Positions 34,135 through 42,159 of a stretch of DNA of 64,000 nt are shown piece after piece. Under the pieces are notes generated by a model. It was not told where the DNA came from, did no database searches, and was given only the letters and a program-made list of their open reading frames with translations. This stretch comes from Dehalogenimonas alkenigignens. Lineage in GTDB: Bacteria > Chloroflexota > Dehalococcoidia > Dehalococcoidales > Dehalococcoidaceae. A program made the position numbers and the translations under genes. The DNA is taken from the NCBI RefSeq assembly GCF_001466665.1, contig NZ_KQ758903.1, positions 1,051,684-1,115,683 on the forward strand, given 5' to 3'. Numbering within the stretch: the stretch's first letter is position 1; every line of letters starts with the position of its first letter.

Positions 34135-35342
34135 ATAATAATTTACGTATTGCTATGCTGTCTGTCCATTCCTGTCCTATTGGGCAGCCCGGCGGCCGGG
34201 ACACCGGCGGGATGAACGTTTACATCAGGGAACTGGCCGCCGCTTTGGGCCTCCGCGGTCACAACGTTGACATTTACACCCGGGCTCATGACCCCCGGGA
34301 TGCCCAGAGTGAGATCTTATCGACTGGAGCCCGACTTATCCATATCAGAGCCGGCGCCGTCGAGGAGATGGGCAAGTTGACCCAGTATAACCATCTGCGG
34401 GAGTTCTATGACAACCTCGAGGCTTTTCGCGCTGCCGAAGGCGTCCGGTATGATCTTCTGCACAGCCACTACTGGTTGTCCGGCGAGGTCGGATTGCGGC
34501 TGTCTACAGAATGGAGAGTTCCCCAGGTTTTTGGTTTCCATACTATCGGCGCCGCCAAAGATGAACTGGGCTTAGGTGATGGAGAGCCGGCCATCAGGCT
34601 GTTGACCGAGCGCGATATCGCCCAAAACTGCCACCAAATCACCGCTGGTACCGAGGGCGAAAAGGTATCCCTCCTCAAACACCACGGCTGCGCCGGAAAC
34701 AAGATCACCGTTGTGCCTTGCGGGGTCGACCTGAAACTATTCCGGCCGCTAGACCGGGGTGAGGCCCGCCGCGACTTAGGGCTGGACGGCTCGCCGACAG
34801 TGCTCTTCGTGGGCAGGTTGGACAAGCTTAAAGGCATTGACCGGCTGGTGCAGGCTATGGTCATGATCGATATCCCGGAAAGCCGCCTCATCGTCGTTGG
34901 TGGTGACGAATATTCGAAAGCTACCCTCGAACGGCTTAAAAATCTGGCCGCTGGTCTTGGGATCGCCGACCGGGTGAAATTTATCGGCGCGGTACCTCAG
35001 CGGGAGCTGCCGCGTTATTACAGTGCTGCCAATGTTGTAGCCGTGCCGTCATATTCGGAGACCTTTGGCATGGTGGCTTTGGAGGCAGTCGCCTGCGGCA
35101 CGCCGGTGGTGTCTGCCGATGTCGGCGCCGCCCGGCAGATTATCAAAGACGGATTCTCCGGCGCTGTTGTCTGTGGGAACGAACCCCAGACGCTGGCCTG
35201 GGCGATAGAAAGTTGGCTCCAGCGGACGGTTGCCAACCGGATGCAGCTACATGATAGCGTCTCAAGCTATGGCTGGAGCGCCGTGGCCGAACAGGTGGAG
35301 AAAGTTTATTTTAATGTACTGTCCAAAGTTCCGGCCGGGTGA
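34131..35342 (+). CDS. MshA-like GT4 glycosyltransferase
   Basis: A 403-residue GT-B family 4 glycosyltransferase. The N-terminal GGRDTGGMNVYIRELAAALG closely resembles MshA (D-inositol-3-phosphate N-acetylglucosaminyltransferase) and sucrose-phosphate synthases. HSHYWLSGEVG follows. The C-terminal nucleotide-sugar site has FVGRLDKLKGIDRL and the E-x7-E motif in SETFGMVALE. MshA adds GlcNAc to inositol-1-phosphate in mycothiol synthesis. A PIG-L deacetylase gene follows seven bases later, as expected for an MshA/MshB pair, although they are not adjacent in actinobacteria. Confidence 0.82.
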   Translation: MNNNLRIAMLSVHSCPIGQPGGRDTGGMNVYIRELAAALGLRGHNVDIYTRAHDPRDAQSEILSTGARLIHIRAGAVEEMGKLTQYNHLREFYDNLEAFRAAEGVRYDLLHSHYWLSGEVGLRLSTEWRVPQVFGFHTIGAAKDELGLGDGEPAIRLLTERDIAQNCHQITAGTEGEKVSLLKHHGCAGNKITVVPCGVDLKLFRPLDRGEARRDLGLDGSPTVLFVGRLDKLKGIDRLVQAMVMIDIPESRLIVVGGDEYSKATLERLKNLAAGLGIADRVKFIGAVPQRELPRYYSAANVVAVPSYSETFGMVALEAVACGTPVVSADVGAARQIIKDGFSGAVVCGNEPQTLAWAIESWLQRTVANRMQLHDSVSSYGWSAVAEQVEKVYFNVLSKVPAG

Positions 35343-35349
35343 GTCGCCG

Positions 35350-36042
35350 ATGCCTAAGGCCGACGTCCTGGTCATTATGGCCCATCCCGACGACCCGGAG
35401 TTTTCCTCCGGGGCTACGATTGCTCGATTGGCGCGCGATGGCAAGAAGGTAGTCTATGTTATCTGCACTGCGGGTGACAAAGGTTCCTCTGACCGGGAGA
35501 TGACGCCGGCGAAACTCGTCCAGATCCGGATGGGGGAGCAGCGGGCGGCGGCGGCTGTTCTTGGAGTAGAAGACGTGATCTTTCTGGGTCATCCAGACCA
35601 GTCGCTTGAAGCTGACGATGTATTGCGCAAAGAGCTTGTGGCGCTGATTCGGGAGTACCGCCCCGATCTGGTGATCACCCATTCACCCTATCAGCGCTAT
35701 ATATGGTGGCACCGCGACCACCGGAAGTGCGGTGAAGCGGCTATGGACGCCGTTTTCCCTTATGCCCGGGATCACATGGCTTATCCGGACCTCCTCGCCC
35801 GCGGCCTGGAGCCTCACAAGGTGTCCGAGATATGGCTGGCTGGTGCCGACGACGCCAACTACAAGTCCGACATCACCGGCACCTTTGGCGTGAAGATCGA
35901 AGCCATCAAGTGCCACAAGAGCCAGGTCGAAGAAGACTTCTTGATCCGGCTCGACCGCATAAAAGCCAGGGCTTCGGCGGCGGCCGAGGGTGAGGAGTTT
36001 TTACTGGCAGAAGCCTTTCGGCGGGTAGAGATACCCTGGTAG
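35350..36042 (+). CDS. MshB-like PIG-L family N-deacetylase
   Basis: A 230-residue zinc amidohydrolase of the PIG-L/LmbE family. The N-terminal MAHPDDPEFSSGATIA holds the AHPDD motif (His, Asp and Asp of the zinc site). WWHRDHRKCGEAA supplies the third zinc His. The C-terminus KCHKSQVEEDF is also family-typical. The start at 35350 follows GGGTGAG at good spacing. In mycothiol synthesis the homologue MshB removes the acetyl from GlcNAc-inositol. Substrate is inferred from the neighbour; related enzymes also act on mycothiol conjugates (Mca) and other GlcNAc compounds. Confidence 0.82.
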   Translation: MPKADVLVIMAHPDDPEFSSGATIARLARDGKKVVYVICTAGDKGSSDREMTPAKLVQIRMGEQRAAAAVLGVEDVIFLGHPDQSLEADDVLRKELVALIREYRPDLVITHSPYQRYIWWHRDHRKCGEAAMDAVFPYARDHMAYPDLLARGLEPHKVSEIWLAGADDANYKSDITGTFGVKIEAIKCHKSQVEEDFLIRLDRIKARASAAAEGEEFLLAEAFRRVEIPW

Positions 36043-36139
36043 TCCCTGAGAGGGAATCTTCAATCTATTCACGTTCTCCATTTAAGCTTGGTAGTGTATC
36101 AGTTTGAAAAACTGGCATACTACTTTAGGCTCAGCGTTC

Positions 36140-36169
36140 TTGACTTAAATGTTGGCGATTACATATAAT
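36140..36169 (+). promoter_or_regulatory. Promoter of the tRNA-tuf operon
   Basis: TTGACT (36140-36145), an 18-base spacer, and TATAAT (36164-36169), 51 bases before tRNA-Thr. Confidence 0.85.
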
Positions 36170-36220
36170 ATCTCTCTGTTTGAAAGCAGGACTGGGAATT
36201 CACCAGAGTTACCAGCTTCT

Positions 36221-36293
36221 GCCCGAGTGGCGCAATGGCAGCGCAACCGACTTGTAATCGGTAGGTTAGCGGGTTCGAATCCCCTCTCGGGCT
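36221..36293 (+). tRNA. tRNA-Thr (anticodon TGT)
   Basis: Acceptor GCCCGAG pairs with CTCGGGC; anticodon loop CTTGTAA gives TGT (reads ACA); T loop TTCGAAT. No encoded CCA. Confidence 0.97.
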
Positions 36294-36305
36294 TGGTCAC
36301 CGCGT

Positions 36306-36390
36306 GGAGAGGTGCCGGAGTGGCTAATCGGAGCAGTCTGTAAAACTGCCGCTCGAAAGGGCTTCACTGGTTCGAATCCAGTCCTCTCCA
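36306..36390 (+). tRNA. tRNA-Tyr (anticodon GTA)
   Basis: Acceptor GGAGAGG pairs with CCTCTCC; anticodon loop CTGTAAA gives GTA; a long variable arm (class II) and T loop TTCGAAT are present. Confidence 0.97.
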
Positions 36391-36404
36391 GATTTATAAA
36401 CTGC

Positions 36405-36433
36405 TGGACAATGCATGATGGAAAACCTATAAT
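36405..36433 (+). promoter_or_regulatory. Internal promoter before tRNA-Thr(GGT)-tuf
   Basis: TGGACA (36405-36410), a 17-base spacer, and TATAAT (36428-36433), ten bases before the tRNA. It lies where many bacteria carry tRNA-Gly. Confidence 0.8.
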
Positions 36434-36442
36434 AGCAGGGTT

Positions 36443-36518
36443 GCCCACATAGCTCAGCAGGTAGAGCACGTTCTTGGTAAGAACGGGGTCATCGGTTCGA
36501 ATCCGATTGTGGGCTCCA
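36443..36518 (+). tRNA. tRNA-Thr (anticodon GGT)
   Basis: Acceptor GCCCACA pairs with TGTGGGC; anticodon loop TTGGTAA gives GGT (reads ACC); T loop TTCGAAT. CCA is encoded at 36516-36518. Confidence 0.97.
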
Positions 36519-36551
36519 GAGTGAATTTAAAAAAGGGAGATATAAGTTCAA

Positions 36552-37754
36552 ATGGCTAAGCAGAAGTTCGACCGCAGCAAGCCGCACGTAAACGTCGGCA
36601 CCATCGGGCACGTTGACCACGGCAAAACTACTTTGACCGCCGCCATCACCACGGTGCTGGCATCTGCTGGTCTGGCTGAGAAGCGCAGTTTCGATTCCAT
36701 CGATAATGCGCCGGAAGAAAAAGCCCGCGGCATGACCATCTCCATTTCTCATGTGGAGTATCAGACGGCTACCCGTCATTATGCCCATATCGACTGCCCC
36801 GGTCACGCTGACTTCGTTAAGAACATGATCACCGGCGCCGCCCAGATGGATGGCGCCATTCTGGTCGTGTCCGCCCCGGACGGACCCATGCCCCAAACTC
36901 GCGAGCACGTACTTCTGGCTCGCCAGGTTAGGGTGCCGGCCATAGTTGTCGCCCTGAATAAGGTCGATGTAATGGAAGATGAAGAACTGCTGGAACTTGT
37001 CGAAATGGAAGTCCGCGAACTGCTGAATAAGTACAAGTTCCCTGGCGATGATACCCCGGTTGTTCGCGTCGCCGCCGTCAAAGCCCTGGAGTGCGCCTGC
37101 GGCAAGAGAGAGTGCCCTTGGTGCGGTAAGATCATGAAACTCATGGATGCCGTCGACACTTTCATTCCGCTGCCGGAACGCCCCAAGGACAAACCGTTCT
37201 TGATGCAGGTTGAAGATGTATTCTCGATCAAAGGCCGCGGCACGGTAGCCACCGGCCGCGTAGAGCGCGGCACCGTTAAGGTCGGCGAAGAAGTCGAGAT
37301 TGTTGGTTTGCATCACGATATTCGTAAGGTCGTGGTCACCGGCGTTGAAATGTTCCATAAGTTGTTAGATTACGCTGAACCCGGTGATGCCGTCGGCCTG
37401 CTGTTGCGAGGCGTTGAACGCGAGGATATTGAACGCGGTCAGGTTTTGGCCAAACCCGGTTCCATCAAACCCCACACCAAAGCTGAGGCTGAGGTCTATG
37501 TTCTGTCCAAAGAAGAAGGTGGCCGCCATACGCCGTTCTTCAACGGCTACAAACCGCAGTTTTATATTGGCACAACCGATGTTACCGGCAATATCGAACT
37601 TCCGGCCGGTGTTGAAATGGTTATGCCCGGCGACAACATCAAGATGAAGATCAGCCTGATCTATCCCGTGGCCATGGAAGCCGGTCTTCGCTTCGCTATC
37701 CGGGAAGGCGGCCGAACTGTGGGCGCCGGCGCTATCTCGAGCATTCTGGAGTAA
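36552..37754 (+). CDS. tuf: Elongation factor Tu
   Basis: The GTPase that carries aminoacyl-tRNA to the ribosome; 400 residues. P-loop GHVDHGKT, switch [14 protein letters not shown] and the domain II/III sequences are intact. Odd: at residues 181-191, in the linker region before domain II, a four-cysteine group C-x-C-x4-C-x2-C ([11 protein letters not shown]) replaces the acidic loop usual in other EF-Tu proteins. It looks like a small metal-binding knuckle. The gene follows the tRNA cluster, as in the E. coli tufB operon, and precedes rpmG-secE-nusG. Confidence 0.98.
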   Translation: MAKQKFDRSKPHVNVGTIGHVDHGKTTLTAAITTVLASAGLAEKRSFDSIDNAPEEKARGMTISISHVEYQTATRHYAHIDCPGHADFVKNMITGAAQMDGAILVVSAPDGPMPQTREHVLLARQVRVPAIVVALNKVDVMEDEELLELVEMEVRELLNKYKFPGDDTPVVRVAAVKALECACGKRECPWCGKIMKLMDAVDTFIPLPERPKDKPFLMQVEDVFSIKGRGTVATGRVERGTVKVGEEVEIVGLHHDIRKVVVTGVEMFHKLLDYAEPGDAVGLLLRGVEREDIERGQVLAKPGSIKPHTKAEAEVYVLSKEEGGRHTPFFNGYKPQFYIGTTDVTGNIELPAGVEMVMPGDNIKMKISLIYPVAMEAGLRFAIREGGRTVGAGAISSILE

Positions 37755-37757
37755 TTA

Positions 37758-37922
37758 ATGCCAAAAACGGAAAACCGGATTGTCATCACCTTCGCTTGCC
37801 CGGAGTGCAGTGAAAGGGTATATACTTCATCTAAAAACAAGCGAAACGACGCTAGGCGTTTAGAAATTAAGAAGTATTGCCCGCGCTGCCGTACTCACCG
37901 TTTGTTTAAAGAGACGAAGTAA
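37758..37922 (+). CDS. rpmG: 50S ribosomal protein L33
   Basis: A 54-residue L33, starting three bases after the tuf stop. It has the two zinc-type cysteine pairs (CPECSE and CPRCRTH) and a typical basic centre (SSKNKRNDARRLEIKKYC). Placement between tuf and secE is the standard order. Confidence 0.95.
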   Translation: MPKTENRIVITFACPECSERVYTSSKNKRNDARRLEIKKYCPRCRTHRLFKETK

Positions 37923-37939
37923 CGGGCTAAGGATATATA

Positions 37940-38191
37940 ATGCCAACGGAAAAAGCAGCGAACAAGCCGCCGGCCGCAAAGCCGGCGGCACCATCGAAGC
38001 CAGCAGCGGCTCCTAAGCCTAGCTTCTTCGGTAATATCATTGCCGAACTCAAGAAGGTTAATTGGCCAACCCGCGACGAAGTCCGAAAACTGACCGTGAT
38101 GGTGTTGGTAGTGGCGTTTACTGTGGGCTTGGTTTTAGGCGCTTTGGACTACGGACTTTCTTTCCTTGTCGATCAGTTCTTGCTTGACTGA
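37940..38191 (+). CDS. secE: Preprotein translocase subunit SecE
   Basis: An 83-residue translocase subunit. An Ala/Pro/Lys-rich N-terminal extension of about 30 residues is followed by the SecE signature IAELKKVNWPTRDEV and one membrane helix (VMVLVVAFTVGLVLGAL). AAGGATA lies upstream. Confidence 0.96.
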   Translation: MPTEKAANKPPAAKPAAPSKPAAAPKPSFFGNIIAELKKVNWPTRDEVRKLTVMVLVVAFTVGLVLGALDYGLSFLVDQFLLD

Positions 38192-38220
38192 CGGACTCAG
38201 CGTTTTAGAGGATCAGAGTT

Positions 38221-38754
38221 TTGCCAGAGAACAACAGCAAATGGTACGTGGTGCACACTTACTCAGGGCATGAAGAGCGGGTGAAAAAGAACCTGGGTGA
38301 ACGCATTCAGACTCTGGATCTCGGCGCGGAGATACCAAGGGTTGAGGTACCTACTGAGGAAGAGGTTGAAGTCAAAAACGGCCAGCGCCGGAGCATCCGG
38401 CGCAAGATACTTCCAGGGTATGTCATCGTTCAGATGGTTATGAATGACCGTAACTGGCAGATTGTCCGCAATACCCCTGGGGTAACCGGCTTCGTCGGCA
38501 CGGCGGGCAAACCGACGCCGCTTCACCAGCAGGAAGTTGACCGTATCATCACCCAGATGGAAGCCGAAGCGCCGCGGGTTAAGGTGGGCTTCAAAAAGGG
38601 TACCAGCGTTCGAGTCATCGACGGTCCTTTCATTGATTTTATAGGTGTTATCGACGAAGTTAATACAGAAAAAGGCAAGGTCAAAGTGTTGCTTTCGCTT
38701 TTCGGGCGAGAGACCCCGGTTGAGCTTGACTTTTTACAGGTAGAGAAACTTTAA
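38221..38754 (+). CDS. nusG: Transcription antitermination factor NusG
   Basis: A 177-residue NusG with an N-terminal NGN domain (WYVVHTYSGHEERVKKNL, PGYVIVQM, GVTGFVGT) and a C-terminal KOW domain (VRVIDGPFIDFIGVIDEV). TTG start behind GAGGAT. It couples RNA polymerase to the ribosome or to Rho and stands before rplK as usual. Confidence 0.97.
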   Translation: MPENNSKWYVVHTYSGHEERVKKNLGERIQTLDLGAEIPRVEVPTEEEVEVKNGQRRSIRRKILPGYVIVQMVMNDRNWQIVRNTPGVTGFVGTAGKPTPLHQQEVDRIITQMEAEAPRVKVGFKKGTSVRVIDGPFIDFIGVIDEVNTEKGKVKVLLSLFGRETPVELDFLQVEKL

Positions 38755-38776
38755 CAGGCATCCGAGGAGATAGGAT

Positions 38777-39199
38777 TTGGCTAAAAAGATTAAGGCAATT
38801 GTCAAACTGCAGATTCCGGCCGGCAAAGCCAACCCGGCGCCCCCCATCGGGCCGGCGCTTGGTCAGCACGGCGTCAATATCATGGGTTTCTGCAAAGAGT
38901 ATAATGAACGAACCGCTTCGATGGCGGGCACCGTCGTTCCGGTGGAAATCACAATCTTTGACGACCGGTCATTTACCTTCGTTACCAAGACCCCGCCCGC
39001 AACAGACCTGCTGAAAAAAGCAATGGGCATCGACAAGGGCGCTGGTAACGCCGGTCATAACGCTCCCGTCGTGCTGACTCGCAGTAAGTTAAAGGAAATC
39101 GCCGCACTTAAATTGAAGGATCTTAATGCTGTTGACCTGGCTGGTGCTGAACGCATTATTGAAGGCTCGGCTCGAAGTATGGGGATAAAGGTAGAATAA
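38777..39199 (+). CDS. rplK: 50S ribosomal protein L11
   Basis: A 140-residue L11. Pro-rich N-terminal [22 protein letters not shown] and the C-terminal RNA-binding domain (ARSMGIKVE) are intact. TTG start behind GGAGATAGGA. Confidence 0.97.
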   Translation: MAKKIKAIVKLQIPAGKANPAPPIGPALGQHGVNIMGFCKEYNERTASMAGTVVPVEITIFDDRSFTFVTKTPPATDLLKKAMGIDKGAGNAGHNAPVVLTRSKLKEIAALKLKDLNAVDLAGAERIIEGSARSMGIKVE

Positions 39200-39200
39200 C

Positions 39201-39914
39201 ATGGTTGACCATGGCAAACGTTACATCGAAATTAAAAAGTTAGCTGAACCCGGCAAGGTCTATACACCGGCGGAGGCAGTTGGTCTGGCAAAAAAAGCGG
39301 CAACCTGCAAGTTTGACGAGACCGTTGAGTTGCATCTCCGCATGGGATTAGATCCGCGGAATTCCGCCCAGGTGGTGCGCGGTGTAGCCCTCATGCCAGC
39401 AGGTCTGGGTAAAAAGGTCCGTGTTTTAGTCTTCGCCCAGGCCGATGCCGAAAGGATTGCGCGCGAAGCCGGGGCAGATTTTGTTGGTGCTGATGACCTT
39501 ATCGCCAAGATTAATGAAGGCTGGACGGAATTCGACATCGCCATCGCCACCCCAGATATGATGGGTAAAGTGGGTAAACTGGGTAAGGCGCTGGGCCGTA
39601 AAGGTCTCATGCCCAATCCCAAGGCCGGCACGGTGGTTGCCGCTGGCGATCTGCCGCAAACTATCAAAGAAGCGCGCATGGGCCGCGTCGAGTTCAAGCT
39701 GGACCGTACGGCGATTATTCATGTTACACTTGGGAAAGCCAGCTTTGAGGAAAACGCGCTGATGGAGAATCTGACCTCCCTTATGGAAGCGGTAGTGCGC
39801 GCCAAGCCGGCCGGCGCCAAGGGTCAATATATTAAGAGCGCTTGTCTGACCACCACTATGGGTCCTGGTTTCATGCTGGACCTGAGACCGACCATGGCTT
39901 TAGCCGGTGCCTAA
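39201..39914 (+). CDS. rplA: 50S ribosomal protein L1
   Basis: A 237-residue L1 with MGKVGKLGKALGRKGLMPNPKAGTV and ARMGRVEFKLDRT. It begins one base after rplK stops. In many bacteria L1 represses its own operon through an mRNA mimic of its rRNA site; no such mimic was sought in detail here. Confidence 0.97.
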   Translation: MVDHGKRYIEIKKLAEPGKVYTPAEAVGLAKKAATCKFDETVELHLRMGLDPRNSAQVVRGVALMPAGLGKKVRVLVFAQADAERIAREAGADFVGADDLIAKINEGWTEFDIAIATPDMMGKVGKLGKALGRKGLMPNPKAGTVVAAGDLPQTIKEARMGRVEFKLDRTAIIHVTLGKASFEENALMENLTSLMEAVVRAKPAGAKGQYIKSACLTTTMGPGFMLDLRPTMALAGA

Positions 39915-39959
39915 CGGACCAGTTTGTGTTGAATGGCGCGCCGTGGTAGTATAGCCAGC

Positions 39960-40094
39960 GAAAAAAGAATATCCGAAGACAGCCGGCGTCCCGATGATCT
40001 TGGGACTTAATAAATGCCAGCCGAGGAAACACTGAGACCCTTAAGAAGAGTCGCTTTGAGTCCTTGCGTCTGGCGCGAGGACTCAAGTATTTTT
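39960..40094 (+). promoter_or_regulatory. L10 leader (autoregulatory RNA of rplJL)
   Basis: The region upstream of rplJ has the L10-leader signature: CCGAAGACAGCCGGCG at 39973-39988 pairing with a later AATGCCAGCCGAGG around 40012-40025. It ends in an attenuator-type stem at 40058-40068 with 40074-40084 (11 bp, one G-U pair) followed by a T run. Ribosomal protein L10 in complex with L7/L12 is known to bind such leaders. Confidence 0.85.
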
Positions 40095-40115
40095 AAGGAA
40101 AGGAGTTGAGATCAC

Positions 40116-40655
40116 ATGGTAAACGCTAAAATTAGGCTTAAAAAGCGGCAGACTATCGACGAACTCGAAAAGATAATTGCCGAATCCAGTGTCGCCATCA
40201 TTGCCAATTACCGCGGCATTAAAACCGAAGAACTTACCGGTTTGCGCGTCAAGCTGCGTCAGAAGCAGATGGGCTTTAAAGTTGTTAAGAACACGCTGGC
40301 GCGAAAGGCTGCCGGTGGGGCCAGGAAAGACAAGCTGGTGTCGGTGTTTGACGGCCCAATCGCTATGGCTTACGGCTACGGTGATGACGTAGCCGCTCCG
40401 GCCAAACTTCTTCTGGAGCATATTGTCGCAACTAAGTCCGCCATGACTGTCGCCGGCGGCTTCCTGGGCGATCGGCCGTTAACCTCGGACCAGGTAACCG
40501 AATTATCAAAGTTGCCTCCCAAGAATGTGATGGTTGCCAAAATGCTGGGTAGCATTCAATCCCCACTGTACCGTTTAGTCGGTACCCTGAACGCCCCCCT
40601 CCAGGGGCTAGTGACCGTACTGAATGGACAATTGGAAAAACTGCAAGCCAAATAA
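40116..40655 (+). CDS. rplJ: 50S ribosomal protein L10
   Basis: A 179-residue L10. N-terminal KRQTIDELEKIIAESSVAII and GLRVKLRQKQMGFKVVKNTLA are typical; the C-terminal helix that binds L7/L12 dimers is present. GAAAGGAG lies upstream, directly after the L10 leader. Confidence 0.97.
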   Translation: MVNAKIRLKKRQTIDELEKIIAESSVAIIANYRGIKTEELTGLRVKLRQKQMGFKVVKNTLARKAAGGARKDKLVSVFDGPIAMAYGYGDDVAAPAKLLLEHIVATKSAMTVAGGFLGDRPLTSDQVTELSKLPPKNVMVAKMLGSIQSPLYRLVGTLNAPLQGLVTVLNGQLEKLQAK

Positions 40656-40685
40656 AACTGAAAATAAAAACGGAGGGATATCTAA

Positions 40686-41066
40686 GTGACCACTACTGAG
40701 ATCATTGCTGCGATCAAAGGCTTGAATGTCATGGAACTGGCGGAACTTGTCAAAGCTCTGGAAGCTGAATTCGGCGTGAGTGCCGCGGTGCCCATGGCCG
40801 CGGCGGCCCCGGCTGCCGGCGGAGCTTCCGCTCCGGCAGCTCCTGTCGAAGAGAAGACCGAATTTGACGTCATCCTCAAAGACATCGGCGCCAACAAGAT
40901 CAACGTTATCCGCGTCGTTCGAGAACTGACCAACCTGGGACTGAAGGAGTCCAAGGACTTGGTTGAAGCTGCGCCAAAAGCCGTAAAAGAAGCCGTCAGC
41001 AAGGAAGAGGCGGCAACCGTTAAATCCAAACTGGAAGCTGTCGGCGCTACTGTCGAAGTAAAATAA
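40686..41066 (+). CDS. rplL: 50S ribosomal protein L7/L12
   Basis: A 126-residue stalk protein with an N-terminal dimerisation helix, an Ala/Pro hinge and the conserved C-terminal domain ([39 protein letters not shown]). GTG start behind ACGGAGGG. A terminator follows. Confidence 0.97.
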   Translation: MTTTEIIAAIKGLNVMELAELVKALEAEFGVSAAVPMAAAAPAAGGASAPAAPVEEKTEFDVILKDIGANKINVIRVVRELTNLGLKESKDLVEAAPKAVKEAVSKEEAATVKSKLEAVGATVEVK

Positions 41067-41087
41067 CTGTTAATTAAATATTTCGGC

Positions 41088-41122
41088 AAGGACTCCCCTC
41101 GCAAGAGGGGAGTCCTTATTTA
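41088..41122 (+). terminator. Terminator of the rplJL operon
   Basis: A perfect 13-bp stem (41088-41100 with 41105-41117), a GCAA tetraloop and an AT-rich tail. Confidence 0.92.
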
Positions 41123-41239
41123 TATCTGATGCTTCTGCCGTATCCAGGTCCAATTGGGACACGTCTTGATAACATCGGGGCAACAAACTATAATTTCGCC
41201 AGGATAAACCAGACCGCTGGCTCAGGAGGAGTCTCCTTC

Positions 41240-41488
41240 ATGGGTGAAAACGTGATCATCCTTGGCCTGGGGCTCCTTTTCATGATTATTGGTGTCATTC
41301 TGCTTTTTTCCGGTCACGGTGAAGAGCGATGGTATTATGACAGGCTGGCGCGAAAACGTGATCTCAGGGAGTTTGTGACTCATGACCCGGAACGTCCCGA
41401 ACCCGGCTCGCTCAGAACCGGCGGCTGGATAGCTTTAGCGGTTGGTTTGGTGATTATCGGCGTTTGGGTTTTTTTCGGCGCCGGATAA
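41240..41488 (+). CDS. Small two-helix membrane protein
   Basis: The start at 41240 is behind CAGGAGGAG; a longer frame from 41129 is not supported. The 82-residue product has hydrophobic helices at about residues 5-22 and 60-78, separated by a charged loop (EERWYYDRLARKRDLREF). No family recognised. The stop lies two bases from the stop of the convergent DUF502 gene. Confidence 0.65.
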   Translation: MGENVIILGLGLLFMIIGVILLFSGHGEERWYYDRLARKRDLREFVTHDPERPEPGSLRTGGWIALAVGLVIIGVWVFFGAG

Positions 41489-41490
41489 TC

Positions 41491-42159
41491 TCACCGGCTA
41501 TCCGGAATAGTTATATCGAGATCATGCGGCGCGGCGATGCCTCCGGAAATCACCATTTTCATCGCCGTATCAACCGGCATATTGATGCGGGTTATCTCCG
41601 ACTCCGGCACCACTATCAACCATCCGGAGGTGGGCACTGGCGTGGTCGGCAAATAAACCGCCACAAGTTGCTTCCCTGCTGCATCGGAAAGCTCACCGGT
41701 GACAAACCCGATTGTGCGCAGTCCTTTACGCGGATATTCCACTAGCACGACTTCCCTGAACGCCGCCCTGCTTCGGGACATGCCGGAAAGGCTGGTAATT
41801 GCCTGTTTGGAGGCATTATAAAGCTGGCCGAGCACCGGCATTCGGCCGACTAACCACTCGCCGAATTGGATGATGCGGGCGCCGACGATGTTGCTGGCCA
41901 GAATTCCTGCCAAATAAATCAAAACCACTGTAATCCCGAACCCCAGCCCAATAATCTCCCGCCCGAAGACAATAGCGATTATCGGCTGAAGTATGCTGTC
42001 GATCGTATTGAAAAACCATATAAGTGCCAGGGTGACCAGAGCGGCCGGCACAATCACCAGCAGCCCGGTGATGAAATTGCGACGCATATTCCGGATCAGC
42101 CAGTGCTGGTTTTCTTTACCGCCTGGTGTTTGCTGGCGGTTCTCCATCGGATATTTCAT
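41491..42159 (-). CDS. DUF502-family membrane protein
   Basis: A 222-residue protein of the DUF502 family. Two long hydrophobic segments (GLLVIVPAALVTLALIWFF and FGITVVLIYLAGILASNIVG) are followed by the typical PVLGQLYNASKQ and PRKGLRTIGFVTG and a cytoplasmic beta-rich tail (PTTPVPTSGWLIVVP). Function is unknown in the family. Its ATG overlaps the stop of the yifB-like gene by four bases. Confidence 0.88.
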   Translation of the reverse strand: MKYPMENRQQTPGGKENQHWLIRNMRRNFITGLLVIVPAALVTLALIWFFNTIDSILQPIIAIVFGREIIGLGFGITVVLIYLAGILASNIVGARIIQFGEWLVGRMPVLGQLYNASKQAITSLSGMSRSRAAFREVVLVEYPRKGLRTIGFVTGELSDAAGKQLVAVYLPTTPVPTSGWLIVVPESEITRINMPVDTAMKMVISGGIAAPHDLDITIPDSR

